Counted from the first letter of the stretch, positions 1-8,409 are shown. The stretch is 64,000 bases of DNA from Lachnospiraceae bacterium UBA7143 (GCA_002491905.1 DKWV01000038.1:12717-76716), one strand, 5' to 3'. Notes: generated by a model from the sequence alone, not told the origin. Numbers and translations: made by a program.

Positions 1-1832
1 TAATTTTCCCCCTGGGCGTAGATGCGGCTCTTTCCCTCGCCGAAGTCAATATCGCCTGTCACATCCTCAAGGATAAAATGCTCCCTGTTCAGCTCGTTAT
101 ATTTGTCGGTGCTCATGGAGAAACCGAGTTCCCTGTCCACGCCGAGGACGTCGCTCAACTGGAAGAAGCGCCCCTGGTACTGGCAGGCGGTAGGTTCGCC
201 GACGCCGATAAAGCCGCCGCCTTTATCCACGAAACGGCGCAGGGCGCAGACAAGGTCAGGATCCTTCCAGACTTCTCCGCCGCTGAAAGCAGTGTAAGCG
301 TCCCCCGCATTGATGATCACCCGGATGGCCGGATCGATTCCCTGCTTCATCTCTTCAAAGGTAATAAATTCCACGTCTATGGGCATACCGCTCAAAGCCT
401 CGATCACGCCCACATAGGAATAAATTTCGCGGTACCAGAGGGCGTGGTGTACCTGGTTCGCCATCCAACGGCGCAGATTTCCCCAGCTGTTGAGGACAGC
501 CACTTTAAAGGGGGCCGTGTAGGCTTTGGAACCCTGCATGTTGGCGTGGATCTGGCGGAACTCCGCCACGACCTGACTGATACAGTCAATAAAGCCCGGC
601 CACTCGTCTGCCAGTTTCAGGTAGCCGCCGTAGCCGATGCGGTCCACGGGGGAGCGCAGAATTGCCCGGCGGGCTTTCAGCCAGTTGTCCTTCGCCTCGC
701 CGATGGGATCTCCGCCTTCGGTGAACACGTCGGGGAAGAAGTAGGGTAAGAGCCGTCCTTCCGTATATTTTACGCCCTGTATGTCGGAGATCATGCGCAG
801 GGTGACACCGTCGCCCACGGAGCCGACCACCGCGTCCAGCCCGATATTCTTAAAATATTTGCCGAAAGGCTCGGTGCCGATCCAGTGGTCGCCCAAAAAC
901 ATCATGGCTTCCTTGCCGTAGCTGTGTACGATATCCACCAGTTCTTTGGCAAGTTTGCTCACCTCGATCTGCTGGAACTCTATAAAGTCCAGGAACTCTT
1001 TCGAGGGTCTGCGGAAGATGGAATTGTGGTAGCCTTCGTCCACGATATATTCCGGGCGGAAAGGGTAGCCCGCCCATTTCTCAAACTGCTCCAGAATATA
1101 GGGGCTGACGCTGGCGCTGTAGCCGAACCATTCCACGAATTTTTCCCGCTTTTTATCGTCAAAGGTCAGGGTGAACTGATGGAAAAAGGTGGTAAACCGC
1201 ACCACATTCACACGGGGATTTTCCTCGCACCAGCGGCGCAGCTTCTCCTTCACATAGGCCTGGGTCTTGGGCTGGCGCACGTCGTAGGTGAGCTGGTGAG
1301 GGGCATCCTTCCAGTCGTTGGTGATAAAGTTGTACATATGCACGGGATCCCAGATCAGGAAAGCGAGGAAACTCACCGTGTACTGGTGGTAGGGAACCGT
1401 GTCGATTTCCACCTCGCCCGTGCTTTCGTCGTAACGCCAGTGGTCCGTGGGGACGATCTCCCCGGTGGTCCTGTCGATGACCTCCCACCAGCGTTTCGGG
1501 TCGTCGATGGTATTCACCTTAAGCTGCTGGGTGTGGAATCCCTTCATCAGCCGGATACGCAGTGTTTTGTCCCTTGCAGTCACCCGGTCGCTGATCAGAT
1601 ATTCCTGCTGGATTTCCTCGGGATGCGCTTCGGCCCAGGCGTTGTCCTTTCTGGTGGTGTAGTAGGTGGCGTAGATTTTCGCGTCCTGGGACAGCAGCGC
1701 TTCCGGCATGTCCGTTCCGTCGCAGTCCCGGAGAGCATCTGCACCAAGGAGATTTTTCAGGCGTATGGTTTCTTCCACCATGTCTACATCTGTGGGCAGG
1801 GTCAGCCGCCCTGTGGTATTGTCTTTTTGCAT
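1..1832 (-). CDS. GH112 family beta-galactoside phosphorylase (5' part, runs off the window)
   Basis: GH112 enzymes are cytoplasmic inverting phosphorylases that split beta-galactosides such as galacto-N-biose, lacto-N-biose or galactosyl-rhamnose to galactose 1-phosphate plus the second sugar. The frame is open from an ATG at 1832 to the window edge, giving about 610 of a usual ~720 residues. The start has a good AAAGGAGG site. The N-terminus (MQKDNTTGRLTLPTDVD, then GADALRDCDGTDMPE) is the GH112 opening, and later blocks such as MMFLGDHWIGTEPFGKYF and GKGGGFIGVGEPTACQYQ-like text fit the family. The gene lies 19 bp behind tetR on the same strand, so the two are probably co-transcribed. Which galactoside is used cannot be read from the sequence. 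The C-terminal domain is outside the window. Confidence 0.88.
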   Translation of the reverse strand, partial: MQKDNTTGRLTLPTDVDMVEETIRLKNLLGADALRDCDGTDMPEALLSQDAKIYATYYTTRKDNAWAEAHPEEIQQEYLISDRVTARDKTLRIRLMKGFHTQQLKVNTIDDPKRWWEVIDRTTGEIVPTDHWRYDESTGEVEIDTVPYHQYTVSFLAFLIWDPVHMYNFITNDWKDAPHQLTYDVRQPKTQAYVKEKLRRWCEENPRVNVVRFTTFFHQFTLTFDDKKREKFVEWFGYSASVSPYILEQFEKWAGYPFRPEYIVDEGYHNSIFRRPSKEFLDFIEFQQIEVSKLAKELVDIVHSYGKEAMMFLGDHWIGTEPFGKYFKNIGLDAVVGSVGDGVTLRMISDIQGVKYTEGRLLPYFFPDVFTEGGDPIGEAKDNWLKARRAILRSPVDRIGYGGYLKLADEWPGFIDCISQVVAEFRQIHANMQGSKAYTAPFKVAVLNSWGNLRRWMANQVHHALWYREIYSYVGVIEALSGMPIDVEFITFEEMKQGIDPAIRVIINAGDAYTAFSGGEVWKDPDLVCALRRFVDKGGGFIGVGEPTACQYQGRFFQLSDVLGVDRELGFSMSTDKYNELNREHFILEDVTGDIDFGEGKSRIYAQGEN

Positions 1833-1851
1833 GTCTGGAATCCTCCTTTTC

Positions 1852-2472
1852 TTAGTCCGATAAATTTAGATAATTTAAGGTGCCCTCGGGAATCCCCGTC
1901 CCCTGTTCTAACAGGGAGATCAGTCCCCGTATAGTGTATTCGCAGTCCTCCGGCGTGGTGGAGAGGAATGTGTTGTTCAGCTTTACGCCGAGGACAATCA
2001 GCACAATTTCCGCAAGCGCCTCCGGGTAGTCGAAATGGATTTCCCCCGCCGCGATGCCCTGTCTGATAATCTTTGCCAGATTGGGCTTTAATTCCGAGAT
2101 CAGATAGTTCAAGTATTTCTGGTGCAGATAGGCGGCTTCCTGTATTGTAGTGGTTCTGTTTTTCTCGCTGCCCTGCTTTAGGAAAGCCGCCGCGGAACTG
2201 CGGCATGCCTGAAACAGCATGGCCATCCGCGTAAAGGGCGGGATGTCCGTCTGGTCGGCCAGCTTTTTTGCGGTCTGTAGGGGCGCCTCATAATTCCTTC
2301 TGATCAGTGCGTCAAGAATTGCCTCTTTTGACGGAAAATAATAGTAGATGCTGCCTTTGCCGATGCCGGCCCTGGCGGCAATGTCGCTGACAGAGATGTT
2401 CTGTATGCTCTCATCGACCATAAGCTGTTGGAGCGCGTCTAAAATTCTGTCATATTTCTGTGTGTCTGCCAT
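1852..2472 (-). CDS. TetR/AcrR family transcriptional regulator
   Basis: A 206-residue DNA-binding repressor-type protein. The N-terminal helix-turn-helix is clear (ISVSDIAARAGIGKGSIYYYF, residues about 28-48), followed by a helical ligand-binding region without a recognisable ligand signature. The start at 2472 (MADTQKYDRI) is preferred because the upstream extension to 2556 is unlike TetR N-termini and overlaps the promoter zone. The ribosome site (AAAGGCG) is weak. It sits upstream of the GH112 gene and divergent from the SCP2/hydrolase/condensation operon. Two 15-bp dyads in the divergent interval make the plus-strand operon its likely target. A lipid or acyl ligand would fit the neighbours, but that is inference. 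Confidence 0.85.
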   Translation of the reverse strand: MADTQKYDRILDALQQLMVDESIQNISVSDIAARAGIGKGSIYYYFPSKEAILDALIRRNYEAPLQTAKKLADQTDIPPFTRMAMLFQACRSSAAAFLKQGSEKNRTTTIQEAAYLHQKYLNYLISELKPNLAKIIRQGIAAGEIHFDYPEALAEIVLIVLGVKLNNTFLSTTPEDCEYTIRGLISLLEQGTGIPEGTLNYLNLSD

Positions 2473-2546
2473 AGTGACGCCTTTCTTTACGTTACGATTC
2501 CGATATGCCGGTGGCAGGAGTGCCGCGGTAACCGGCTTTTGTGTCG

Positions 2547-2575
2547 ATTGTATCACAGATTGTAAGTGCGGACAA
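2547..2575 (-). promoter_or_regulatory. Promoter for tetR and GH112 gene
   Basis: Reading the minus strand, TTGTCC (2575-2570) is followed after exactly 17 bp by TACAAT (2552-2547), a good sigma-A type promoter about 75 bp upstream of the tetR start. Confidence 0.6.
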
Positions 2576-2620
2576 TCGTCAGAAGGAGATTGGGGAACAA
2601 AAATAATTTTGTGAAACTAG

Positions 2621-2678
2621 TTGACCGCTGGTCGAAAGGTATGATATTGTTATGGAAGAAAAGTCGACTAAGAGTCGA
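2621..2678 (+). promoter_or_regulatory. Promoter with two 15-bp dyads, probable TetR operators
   Basis: A -35-like TTGACC at 2621 is followed by weak -10 candidates at 2643-2650. Two dyads of the same design flank it. TTGACC-GCT-GGTCGA at 2621-2635 is nearly perfect, and TCGACT-AAG-AGTCGA at 2664-2678 is perfect with 6-bp arms. Their centres are 43 bp apart, about four helical turns. The first covers the -35 and the second lies at or after the expected start of transcription, as expected for repression. Assignment to the adjacent TetR is inference. Confidence 0.6.
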
Positions 2679-2733
2679 AAAATGTAAAAATGACAGGGAG
2701 GGAGCGGGAGGCTCCCGTCGGGAGGAGAAGAAA

Positions 2734-3138
2734 ATGACTTACGCAGATTTTTTCTACGACATTAAGGGGAGATTCATGGGTGCGGATGTGAGTGATATTC
2801 ATGAGCATTTGGCCTTTGAATTCAACATTGAGGATGAGGAGGCGGGCGGCGCTTTCTATGTGGAGGTAAAGGACGGGACGCTCCATGTGGAACCTTACGA
2901 GTACTATGACAGGGATGCCAGGTTTATCTGTGCGCCCGACGTGCTTGTAAAGATTGCCACAGGGGAGATGGACCCGGTATGGGCGTTCACGACCCAGAAG
3001 CTTAAAGTGGAGGGCAATATCGACAAGGCGCTGCGCTTAAAGGAGATCATTGAGGCCAAACAGCGGGAGATGAAAAAAGCGGCGAAGCAGGACGGAAAAA
3101 GAGCGAAGCAGGAAGAAAAGAAGGCGGACAGGAAATGA
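2734..3138 (+). CDS. SCP2-like sterol/lipid carrier domain protein
   Basis: A 134-residue cytoplasmic protein. The segment from about residue 10 to 110 has the SCP2 pattern of alternating strands, ending in the diagnostic DPVWAFTTQKLKVEGNIDKA block, where a helix before the last strand closes over a lipid-binding tunnel. The tail is strongly basic and repetitive (KKAAKQDGKRAKQEEKKADRK-like), possibly for membrane or nucleic-acid contact. The ATG at 2734 has GGAGGAGAAG just upstream; an ORF extension to 2566 runs through the promoter and is rejected. The stop overlaps the next start by 4 bp (ATGA), so the two are translationally coupled. It probably carries a hydrophobic acyl ligand for the downstream acyl-AMP ligase system. 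Confidence 0.75.
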   Translation: MTYADFFYDIKGRFMGADVSDIHEHLAFEFNIEDEEAGGAFYVEVKDGTLHVEPYEYYDRDARFICAPDVLVKIATGEMDPVWAFTTQKLKVEGNIDKALRLKEIIEAKQREMKKAAKQDGKRAKQEEKKADRK

Positions 3139-4097
3139 GAAAAAAAGCAGGGATTTTAAAAAAAGCCGTGTTGGGAGCGGGGATCCTGGCGGCGGCCTGC
3201 GGCGGGGAGATCGCCTATTTCTACGGGCGGACCATGAAGCGCGGCAGGGCGAAGACAGAGAGAACCATCAAAATGGCGGGCACGGACTGGAGCCAGTACA
3301 TGCCGCTTATCGAGGAGCGCAAGGCGGCCATGCTGGCGCGGCCCCACAGCGATGTGTGGCAGACCAGCTTTGACGGTCTGAAGCTTCACGCCACCTATTT
3401 TCCGGCGGAAGAAAAGAAGGAAAAAACAAAGATCGCGATCTGCTTCCACGGCTACACCAGCCAGGGGATGTCAGACTATATCGGTCTGTCGGATTATTAC
3501 CAGAAGAGAGGTTTTGCCATGCTCCTGCCGGACGCCCGTGCGCACGGAGCAAGCGAGGGCGAGTATGTGGGCTTCGGCTGTCTTGACAGAAAGGATGCAC
3601 TTGTGTGGATCGACTGGGCGCTTAAGGAATTGGGGGAAGAGACGGAGATTCTTCTGCACGGCACATCTATGGGAGCTGCCACTCTTCTTATGCTGAGCGG
3701 CCTGACGCTTCCGGAGCAGGTAAAAGGTATCATCTCCGACTGCGGCTTCACTTCCCCGAAGGAAGTGTTTACCCATGTGCTGCACTCCATGTACCATCTG
3801 CCGGCGTTTCCACTCATTCCGGGCGCGGATCTTGTGAACAGGAAGCTCGCGGGCTACGGCATGGACGAGTGCAACGCAAAAAGGGAGGTGGAGAAGGCCA
3901 CGGTGCCGATCCTTTTTATCCACGGCGAAAACGATACCTTTGTGCCCTGCAGCATGTGCGAGGAGATCTATGAACACTGCGCTTCCCCGAAGAGCAAGCT
4001 GATCGTGGAGGGGGCGGCTCATGCGGAAAGCTACTATAAAGACAGGGAAAGCTATGAAAGGGCTCTGACAGAATTTATCGGGAAGGCGATGGCATAA
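3135..4097 (+). CDS. Alpha/beta hydrolase with N-terminal membrane anchor
   Basis: A 320-residue protein with a hydrophobic N-terminal segment (residues about 8-30), likely an anchor, followed by an alpha/beta-hydrolase fold. Visible marks are the oxyanion region CFHGYTSQG, the nucleophile elbow HGTSMGAA (serine), an acid in FIHGENDTFVP and a late histidine in EGAAHAESY. This matches the serine aminopeptidase/BAAT-like hydrolases common in Clostridia. The real ester or thioester substrate is unknown. It is coupled to the SCP2 gene (4-bp overlap) and precedes the condensation-domain gene, so it may be an editing or release enzyme for that pathway (inference). Confidence 0.85.
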   Translation: MRKKAGILKKAVLGAGILAAACGGEIAYFYGRTMKRGRAKTERTIKMAGTDWSQYMPLIEERKAAMLARPHSDVWQTSFDGLKLHATYFPAEEKKEKTKIAICFHGYTSQGMSDYIGLSDYYQKRGFAMLLPDARAHGASEGEYVGFGCLDRKDALVWIDWALKELGEETEILLHGTSMGAATLLMLSGLTLPEQVKGIISDCGFTSPKEVFTHVLHSMYHLPAFPLIPGADLVNRKLAGYGMDECNAKREVEKATVPILFIHGENDTFVPCSMCEEIYEHCASPKSKLIVEGAAHAESYYKDRESYERALTEFIGKAMA

Positions 4098-4179
4098 CAG
4101 CCTGCCGGGGATTCCATACAGCTATGACAGATTACGGCCGGGGCGTGCCGGACGAAAACGCTTCAGAATGGAGAGGGAG

Positions 4180-5574
4180 ATGAAAACAAGGAACGGACAT
4201 AAAACGTATCCACTGACGGTGGCGCAGAAGTTTCATATTTATTATATGGATTTCTGTCCCAAGAAGGAGGTTGTCAATATCGGAACCAGCCTGACCATCG
4301 AATACGAACTGGACATTGATGAGCTGCGGCGGGCGGTTTACAAGGCGTATGAGCGCTGTGAGTCCATGCGGGTGCGGTTTACCTATGATAAGAAGGAAGA
4401 GCAGTGGTACCAGTATGTGGCGGATAAGGAAGAGCGTGATATCGAGTATGTGGATTTCACGGGAAAGACGATGGAAGAGGCGGCAGGGATCATGACAGCC
4501 TGGACGCAGGTGCCCTTCCAGAGAGAGGACAGCCCCATGAACCGGGTCGTGATGATCAAGACGCCGGACGGCTGTCAGGGGCTCTATGTGCTGGGAGACC
4601 ACATGCTGATGGACGCCCAGTCGCTGATCTGCTTTCTGCGGGACGTGATCGAGCTTTACTGTAATGTCAAGTTTGATTATGCCTATCCGTTAGACATGCG
4701 TTCCTTTACGGAGCAGTTGGAGAAGGATCTGGCCTATGAGGCGGGGAGCAAAGCGCAGGCCAGGGACAGGGAGTATTTCCAGAAGCTGATCGGAGAGTCG
4801 GAGCCGATCTTTAACGGTCTCGAGGGACCGGGGCAGCTTGAGGAGGCCCGGAAAAAATTTCCCGGGACAAGGGCTGCTTTTTCGGCTACTGGCAATGTGG
4901 ATTCGGCGCTTGACATTTTCCATCTGGAGGAGGAGCCGACCCAGAGGCTGATGCGTTTCTGCGAGGAGCAGCATGTCTCCCTGCAGTGCCTGCTGATTAT
5001 GGGAATCCGCACATACCTGCAGAAGATGAACGGCAATGACGACGTGTCGATCAATGTGGCGTATGCCAGACGGGCAACCCTTCTGGAGAAAAAGTCAGGC
5101 GGTACAAGAATCCACTCTTTCCCGTTTCGGACGATTCTCTCAGAAGATCAGACTTTCATGGATGGTATTTTAGCGATCCGCAACGGCCAGAACGAGGTGT
5201 TCCGTCACACGAATTACAATCCGGTGGAATATTTCGCCTACAGGAGCAAGCTCTACAATACGCCGCAGGGCGCCACTTACGAGCCGATGTCTTTGACCTA
5301 CCAGCCCATGACGCTGCGGGAGAAGGGCTTGAACCAGCTCGGTGATATCCAGTATAAGACGAAGTGGTATCCCAACGGGGCGACCACCCAGGCCATGTAT
5401 CTGACGGTGATGCACCGTCCCGATGACAACGGGCTTGACTTTAATTTCGAGCATCAGGTGGCGGCTGTGAGCCGTGAGACGCTAGAGCGTTTCTACTATT
5501 ATCTGTGTAAGATTATGTTTAAGGGAACGGAGAACCCGAATCTAAAGATTGGTGATATAATAAAGCTGATATAA
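4180..5574 (+). CDS. Stand-alone NRPS-type condensation domain protein
   Basis: About 464 residues, the length of a single condensation domain with no attached carrier or adenylation domain. The catalytic HxxxD signature is present as DHMLMDAQS at about residue 140; the second His of the usual HHxxxDG is a Asp here and the final G is Ala. The family joins a carrier-bound acyl group to an amine or alcohol. An in-frame ATG at 4168 lacks a ribosome site, while 4180 has GGAGAGGGAG close upstream, so I chose 4180; the choice is uncertain. It is followed by a free acyl carrier protein and a free acyl-AMP ligase. Together these form a minimal split assembly unit whose acceptor is unknown. Confidence 0.8.
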   Translation: MKTRNGHKTYPLTVAQKFHIYYMDFCPKKEVVNIGTSLTIEYELDIDELRRAVYKAYERCESMRVRFTYDKKEEQWYQYVADKEERDIEYVDFTGKTMEEAAGIMTAWTQVPFQREDSPMNRVVMIKTPDGCQGLYVLGDHMLMDAQSLICFLRDVIELYCNVKFDYAYPLDMRSFTEQLEKDLAYEAGSKAQARDREYFQKLIGESEPIFNGLEGPGQLEEARKKFPGTRAAFSATGNVDSALDIFHLEEEPTQRLMRFCEEQHVSLQCLLIMGIRTYLQKMNGNDDVSINVAYARRATLLEKKSGGTRIHSFPFRTILSEDQTFMDGILAIRNGQNEVFRHTNYNPVEYFAYRSKLYNTPQGATYEPMSLTYQPMTLREKGLNQLGDIQYKTKWYPNGATTQAMYLTVMHRPDDNGLDFNFEHQVAAVSRETLERFYYYLCKIMFKGTENPNLKIGDIIKLI

Positions 5575-5646
5575 CGTTCGCGATGGCAAACCGAAGGTTT
5601 TTCGAGCTTATACTGCGATAAACAGAGAAAAGGAGGTTGACATAAT

Positions 5647-5868
5647 ATGTTTGATCAGTTGGCGGAAATCATTACGAATTACGTGGAAGTGAAGAAGGAA
5701 GATATCAGACCCGACTCCCGGTTTATGGAGGATCTGGGTTTCTCGTCCTTTGATTTCATGAGTATGCTCGGGGAGGTGGAGGACACCTTTGACGTGGAGA
5801 TTGAGGAGGAGAAAGCCGCAGGGATCCGCACGGTGCAGGAGGCGGTGGATTATCTCGAGAGTTTATAA
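5647..5868 (+). CDS. Acyl carrier protein
   Basis: A 73-residue acidic four-helix carrier protein. The 4'-phosphopantetheine site is in DLGFSSFDF, most likely Ser34, where primary-metabolism ACPs have D-S-L. The AGGAGG site sits 8 bp before the ATG. It is placed between a condensation domain and an acyl-AMP ligase. That context says it is the dedicated carrier of this pathway rather than the fatty-acid-synthesis AcpP. Confidence 0.9.
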   Translation: MFDQLAEIITNYVEVKKEDIRPDSRFMEDLGFSSFDFMSMLGEVEDTFDVEIEEEKAAGIRTVQEAVDYLESL

Positions 5869-5870
5869 CA

Positions 5871-5928
5871 AATTGAAAATTGAAATTTTCAATTGCGAGA
5901 TTTGTGCCAGTGCGTTGCCTGACACAAA
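5871..5928 (+). other. Two consecutive RNA hairpins between ACP and ligase genes
   Basis: The first is a perfect 10-bp stem with a 4-base loop (AATTGAAAAT / ATTTTCAATT, 5871-5894). The second is a 10-bp stem with one mismatch (TTTGTGCCAG / CTGACACAAA, 5901-5928). Neither has a T-run, so they are more likely mRNA stability or processing elements that set ACP:ligase ratios than terminators. Confidence 0.5.
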
Positions 5929-5950
5929 CTCGGAACCGGGAGGATAGATT

Positions 5951-7498
5951 ATGAACGAATTCAGCAGTACCATCAGGGAAATTTTAGTCAAGGCGTCCGA
6001 GGCGTACGGGCCGCAGGATGCAGTCCGCTACAAGGCGAAGCGCGATAAGGGAAACGGGAAGAAAGAGACGGTCGTGGAGGCAAAGACCTACAGACAGCTT
6101 CGGGAGGACAGTGAGCGCTTCTCGGCGGCTCTTGACAGTCTTGGCGAGCAGGGTTCCCATGTGGCGATCGTGGGAGACAACTCTTATCCGTGGATCGTGT
6201 CTTACTACGGCACGGTGAACGGCGGCAGTGTGGCGGTACCGCTCGACGCGAACCTTCCGGCGGAGGAGCTGTGCGAGCTGATCGACCGGTCGGATGCGAC
6301 GGTGCTTATCTATGATAAGGCGCGAGGGACGGTGGCGGCGCTTGCGAAAGACAAATGCCCGAAACTGAAATACTGGATTGCCACGGAGCCGGAGGCAGCA
6401 GCGGATGCGCCAGAGGGAACGCTCCTTTTTGAAGAAGTTCTGAAAGCACAGGAGCCGGGTTATGCCCACAGTCCGCAGCCGGAGGATCTGGCCACCATCA
6501 TGTTTACCTCGGGCACCACGGGCAAGAGCAAGGGCGTGATGCTGACCCACAGGAATCTGGCGGAGAACGCCACGGCGCAGGACATGGGGTTTGAGCCGGG
6601 TATGGTACTGCTCTCGGTGCTGCCGGTCCATCACGCCTACTGCCTGAGCATGGATATCTTAAAGGGCATGTCTCTGGGATCGGTGATCTGCATCAACGAT
6701 TCCCTGCTGCGGGTGTTAAAAAACATCAAGCTCTTCGAACCTAACATTATACTTATGGTGCCGCTGATGATAGAGACGTTTGCCAAGAAGCTGGAGGAGA
6801 CGGACTGGCTGCCTGCGCCTCTCGTAAAGGCGAAGGTTTTCGGAAAACAGCTCCATACCATATGCAGCGGCGGTGCGTACTTAAATCCCGATTACCTGAA
6901 ACGGTTTGAAAAGTACGGGATTACCATTCTGCAGGGCTACGGAATGACGGAGTGTTCCCCCGTGATCAGCAGCAACCTGCCAAACGAGAGAAAGGTGGGT
7001 TCCATCGGCAAATGCATGCCAAACTGCCAGGTAAAAGTGGTGGACGAGGAGCTTTGGGTGAAAGGTACAAGCGTTATGCAGGGGTACTATAAAATGCCGG
7101 AGGAGACGGCGGAGACACTGGTGGACGGCTGGCTTCGGACGGGGGATCTGGGATACGTGGACGAGGATGGGTTCCTGTTCCTCACGGGAAGAAAGAAGAA
7201 TCTGATCATCACGCCGAACGGGGAGAATGTTTCCCCCGAGGAACTGGAGAATAAGATCGGTGCGGCCCGTCTGGTGCAGGAGATTCTGGTGAGAGAGAAG
7301 GACGGCGTGATCGAGGCGGAGATTTTCCCGGATCTGGAGTATGCCTCCAGGAAAAAGATTAAGGATGTGGAGGGGGAGATTCGAAAGACCGTTGACGCTT
7401 ACAATGAAAAAGCGCCCCTCTATAAGCGCGTTGTAAGCGTGAAACTGCGAGACACGGAGTTTGAAAAGAATACCACGAAGAAGATTAAGAGATTTTAA
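5951..7498 (+). CDS. Acyl-AMP ligase (ANL superfamily)
   Basis: A 515-residue cytoplasmic enzyme that activates a carboxylic acid with ATP and would load it on the adjacent ACP. Core motifs in order: the P-loop MFTSGTTGKSKG (about residue 185), YGMTECSP (about 330), LRTGDLGY (about 395), the hinge GRKKNLIITPNGENVSPEE, and the C-terminal catalytic lysine region KKIKRF. The aryl/aliphatic selectivity region (LPVHHAYCLSMDIL) resembles fatty-acyl ligases and lacks the Asp that amino-acid adenylation domains use to hold the alpha-amino group. A fatty or aryl acid is therefore the more likely substrate. It closes the operon and is followed by a strong terminator. Confidence 0.88.
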   Translation: MNEFSSTIREILVKASEAYGPQDAVRYKAKRDKGNGKKETVVEAKTYRQLREDSERFSAALDSLGEQGSHVAIVGDNSYPWIVSYYGTVNGGSVAVPLDANLPAEELCELIDRSDATVLIYDKARGTVAALAKDKCPKLKYWIATEPEAAADAPEGTLLFEEVLKAQEPGYAHSPQPEDLATIMFTSGTTGKSKGVMLTHRNLAENATAQDMGFEPGMVLLSVLPVHHAYCLSMDILKGMSLGSVICINDSLLRVLKNIKLFEPNIILMVPLMIETFAKKLEETDWLPAPLVKAKVFGKQLHTICSGGAYLNPDYLKRFEKYGITILQGYGMTECSPVISSNLPNERKVGSIGKCMPNCQVKVVDEELWVKGTSVMQGYYKMPEETAETLVDGWLRTGDLGYVDEDGFLFLTGRKKNLIITPNGENVSPEELENKIGAARLVQEILVREKDGVIEAEIFPDLEYASRKKIKDVEGEIRKTVDAYNEKAPLYKRVVSVKLRDTEFEKNTTKKIKRF

Positions 7499-7523
7499 GA
7501 AGCCTCATAGAAGGACATAAAAA

Positions 7524-7561
7524 GACCGCCCTCCGCGTGATCGCAAGAGAGCGGTCCTTTT
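7524..7561. terminator. Intrinsic terminator between convergent genes
   Basis: Stem GACCGCCCTC (7524-7533) pairs with GAGAGCGGTC (7547-7556), one mismatch, flanked by A-rich sequence on the left and TTTT on the right. It can serve both the plus-strand ligase and the minus-strand DUF6033-like gene. Confidence 0.8.
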
Positions 7562-7566
7562 GATTG

Positions 7567-8295
7567 TTAGACGGTGAAATCGAAATTCTTTCCGGGCATC
7601 GGAATGGTCGTCTCTTCCTTTACATTGTCCCAGTTAAAGTTCTTAATCTGTTCCAGCAGATCCTCCACGCTGTTTGCGGAGACGGTAGCGCGCTTGCTGT
7701 GCTCGTAGTTATATTTGTCCTGCACCTTGCCGGTCTTATCAGCCTCAGCTTCCTTCGCTGCCTCTTTTTTATTTTCGAGCATCTTATCCACGAATTCCTT
7801 CGTGCGCTCGCCGTTTTTCTCAAGCTCCGCGAAGTAGGATACCTGACCGTCCTTGCCGATGTTTACGCCGAGGGTTACAACCTCGTCCTCGCGGCCGGTC
7901 TCCTTTAACTCTTCCTTCATCTCACTGAGCTTGCCCAGTGACTCATCCAGAAGGGAGAGGTTCTGCTTCTTCACCTCGTCGTCGTTAGCCATCCGCTCCA
8001 GCTCTTCGGGATCGATCAGCACACTGTAGTCCTTGGAACCACGGGAGAGATATTCGGAAGCTTCATCCTCGTTCTCGTATTCGGCAACATAGAAGTCCGC
8101 ATTGTTGTAGGTCTTTTTCAGCTCCTGCAGAAGAGCTTTCGCCTTGTCGCTCAACTGCACGGAATTGTTGGCTGTCTTCTTAGTGTTTTCAGCTTTTTTG
8201 TCGTCAGCTTTAGCGGTTTTTCTGTTCTGCGCTGCAGAGCTGTAAAGGTTCTTCTGCATTGCGTTGTAACTGCTGACACCGTTCATATTGTTCAT
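7567..8295 (-). CDS. DUF6033-like protein of unknown function
   Basis: A 242-residue hydrophilic protein with no signal peptide or membrane segment. The opening MNNMNGVSSYNAMQKN is followed by a Lys/Ala-rich linker, then a conserved-looking core from QLSDKAKALLQELKKTY to about residue 160 and a charged helical C-terminal half. It resembles the family named DUF6033 in Clostridia, recalled without a search. The start has AAGGAGGG 6-7 bp upstream. Its promoter looks like a sigma-D (flagellar) promoter, so a role in motility or chemotaxis physiology is a reasonable guess. No known flagellar domain was recognised. Confidence 0.7.
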   Translation of the reverse strand: MNNMNGVSSYNAMQKNLYSSAAQNRKTAKADDKKAENTKKTANNSVQLSDKAKALLQELKKTYNNADFYVAEYENEDEASEYLSRGSKDYSVLIDPEELERMANDDEVKKQNLSLLDESLGKLSEMKEELKETGREDEVVTLGVNIGKDGQVSYFAELEKNGERTKEFVDKMLENKKEAAKEAEADKTGKVQDKYNYEHSKRATVSANSVEDLLEQIKNFNWDNVKEETTIPMPGKNFDFTV

Positions 8296-8381
8296 GTTGT
8301 TCGCCCTCCTTAGCTTTACCTGGTTACAATGTAAATCCGTTTACCTGTCGGTAGGTTTTCGGAGCCTGCCTCTTACTCTAT

Positions 8382-8409
8382 ATATCGCCCGCCGGCAGAA
8401 AATTCTTTA
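8382..8409 (-). promoter_or_regulatory. Sigma-D (sigma-28) type promoter for DUF6033-like gene
   Basis: On the minus strand, TAAA (8409-8406), a 16-bp spacer, then GGCGATAT (8389-8382). The Bacillus sigma-D consensus is TAAA-N15-GCCGATAT, so the -10 matches 7 of 8. It lies about 87 bp upstream of the start codon. Confidence 0.6.

Noticed and set aside
885..1934. 349-residue open frame on the plus strand
   Set aside because: It is antisense to the GH112 gene, has no ribosome site and reads as a shadow of a well-supported coding frame.
8355..8382. GGTAGG...GCCTGCC hairpin resembling the terminator at 58022, considered as a dispersed repeat family
   Set aside because: Only two partly similar copies with a different loop were seen; coincidence of GC-rich hairpins is as likely.
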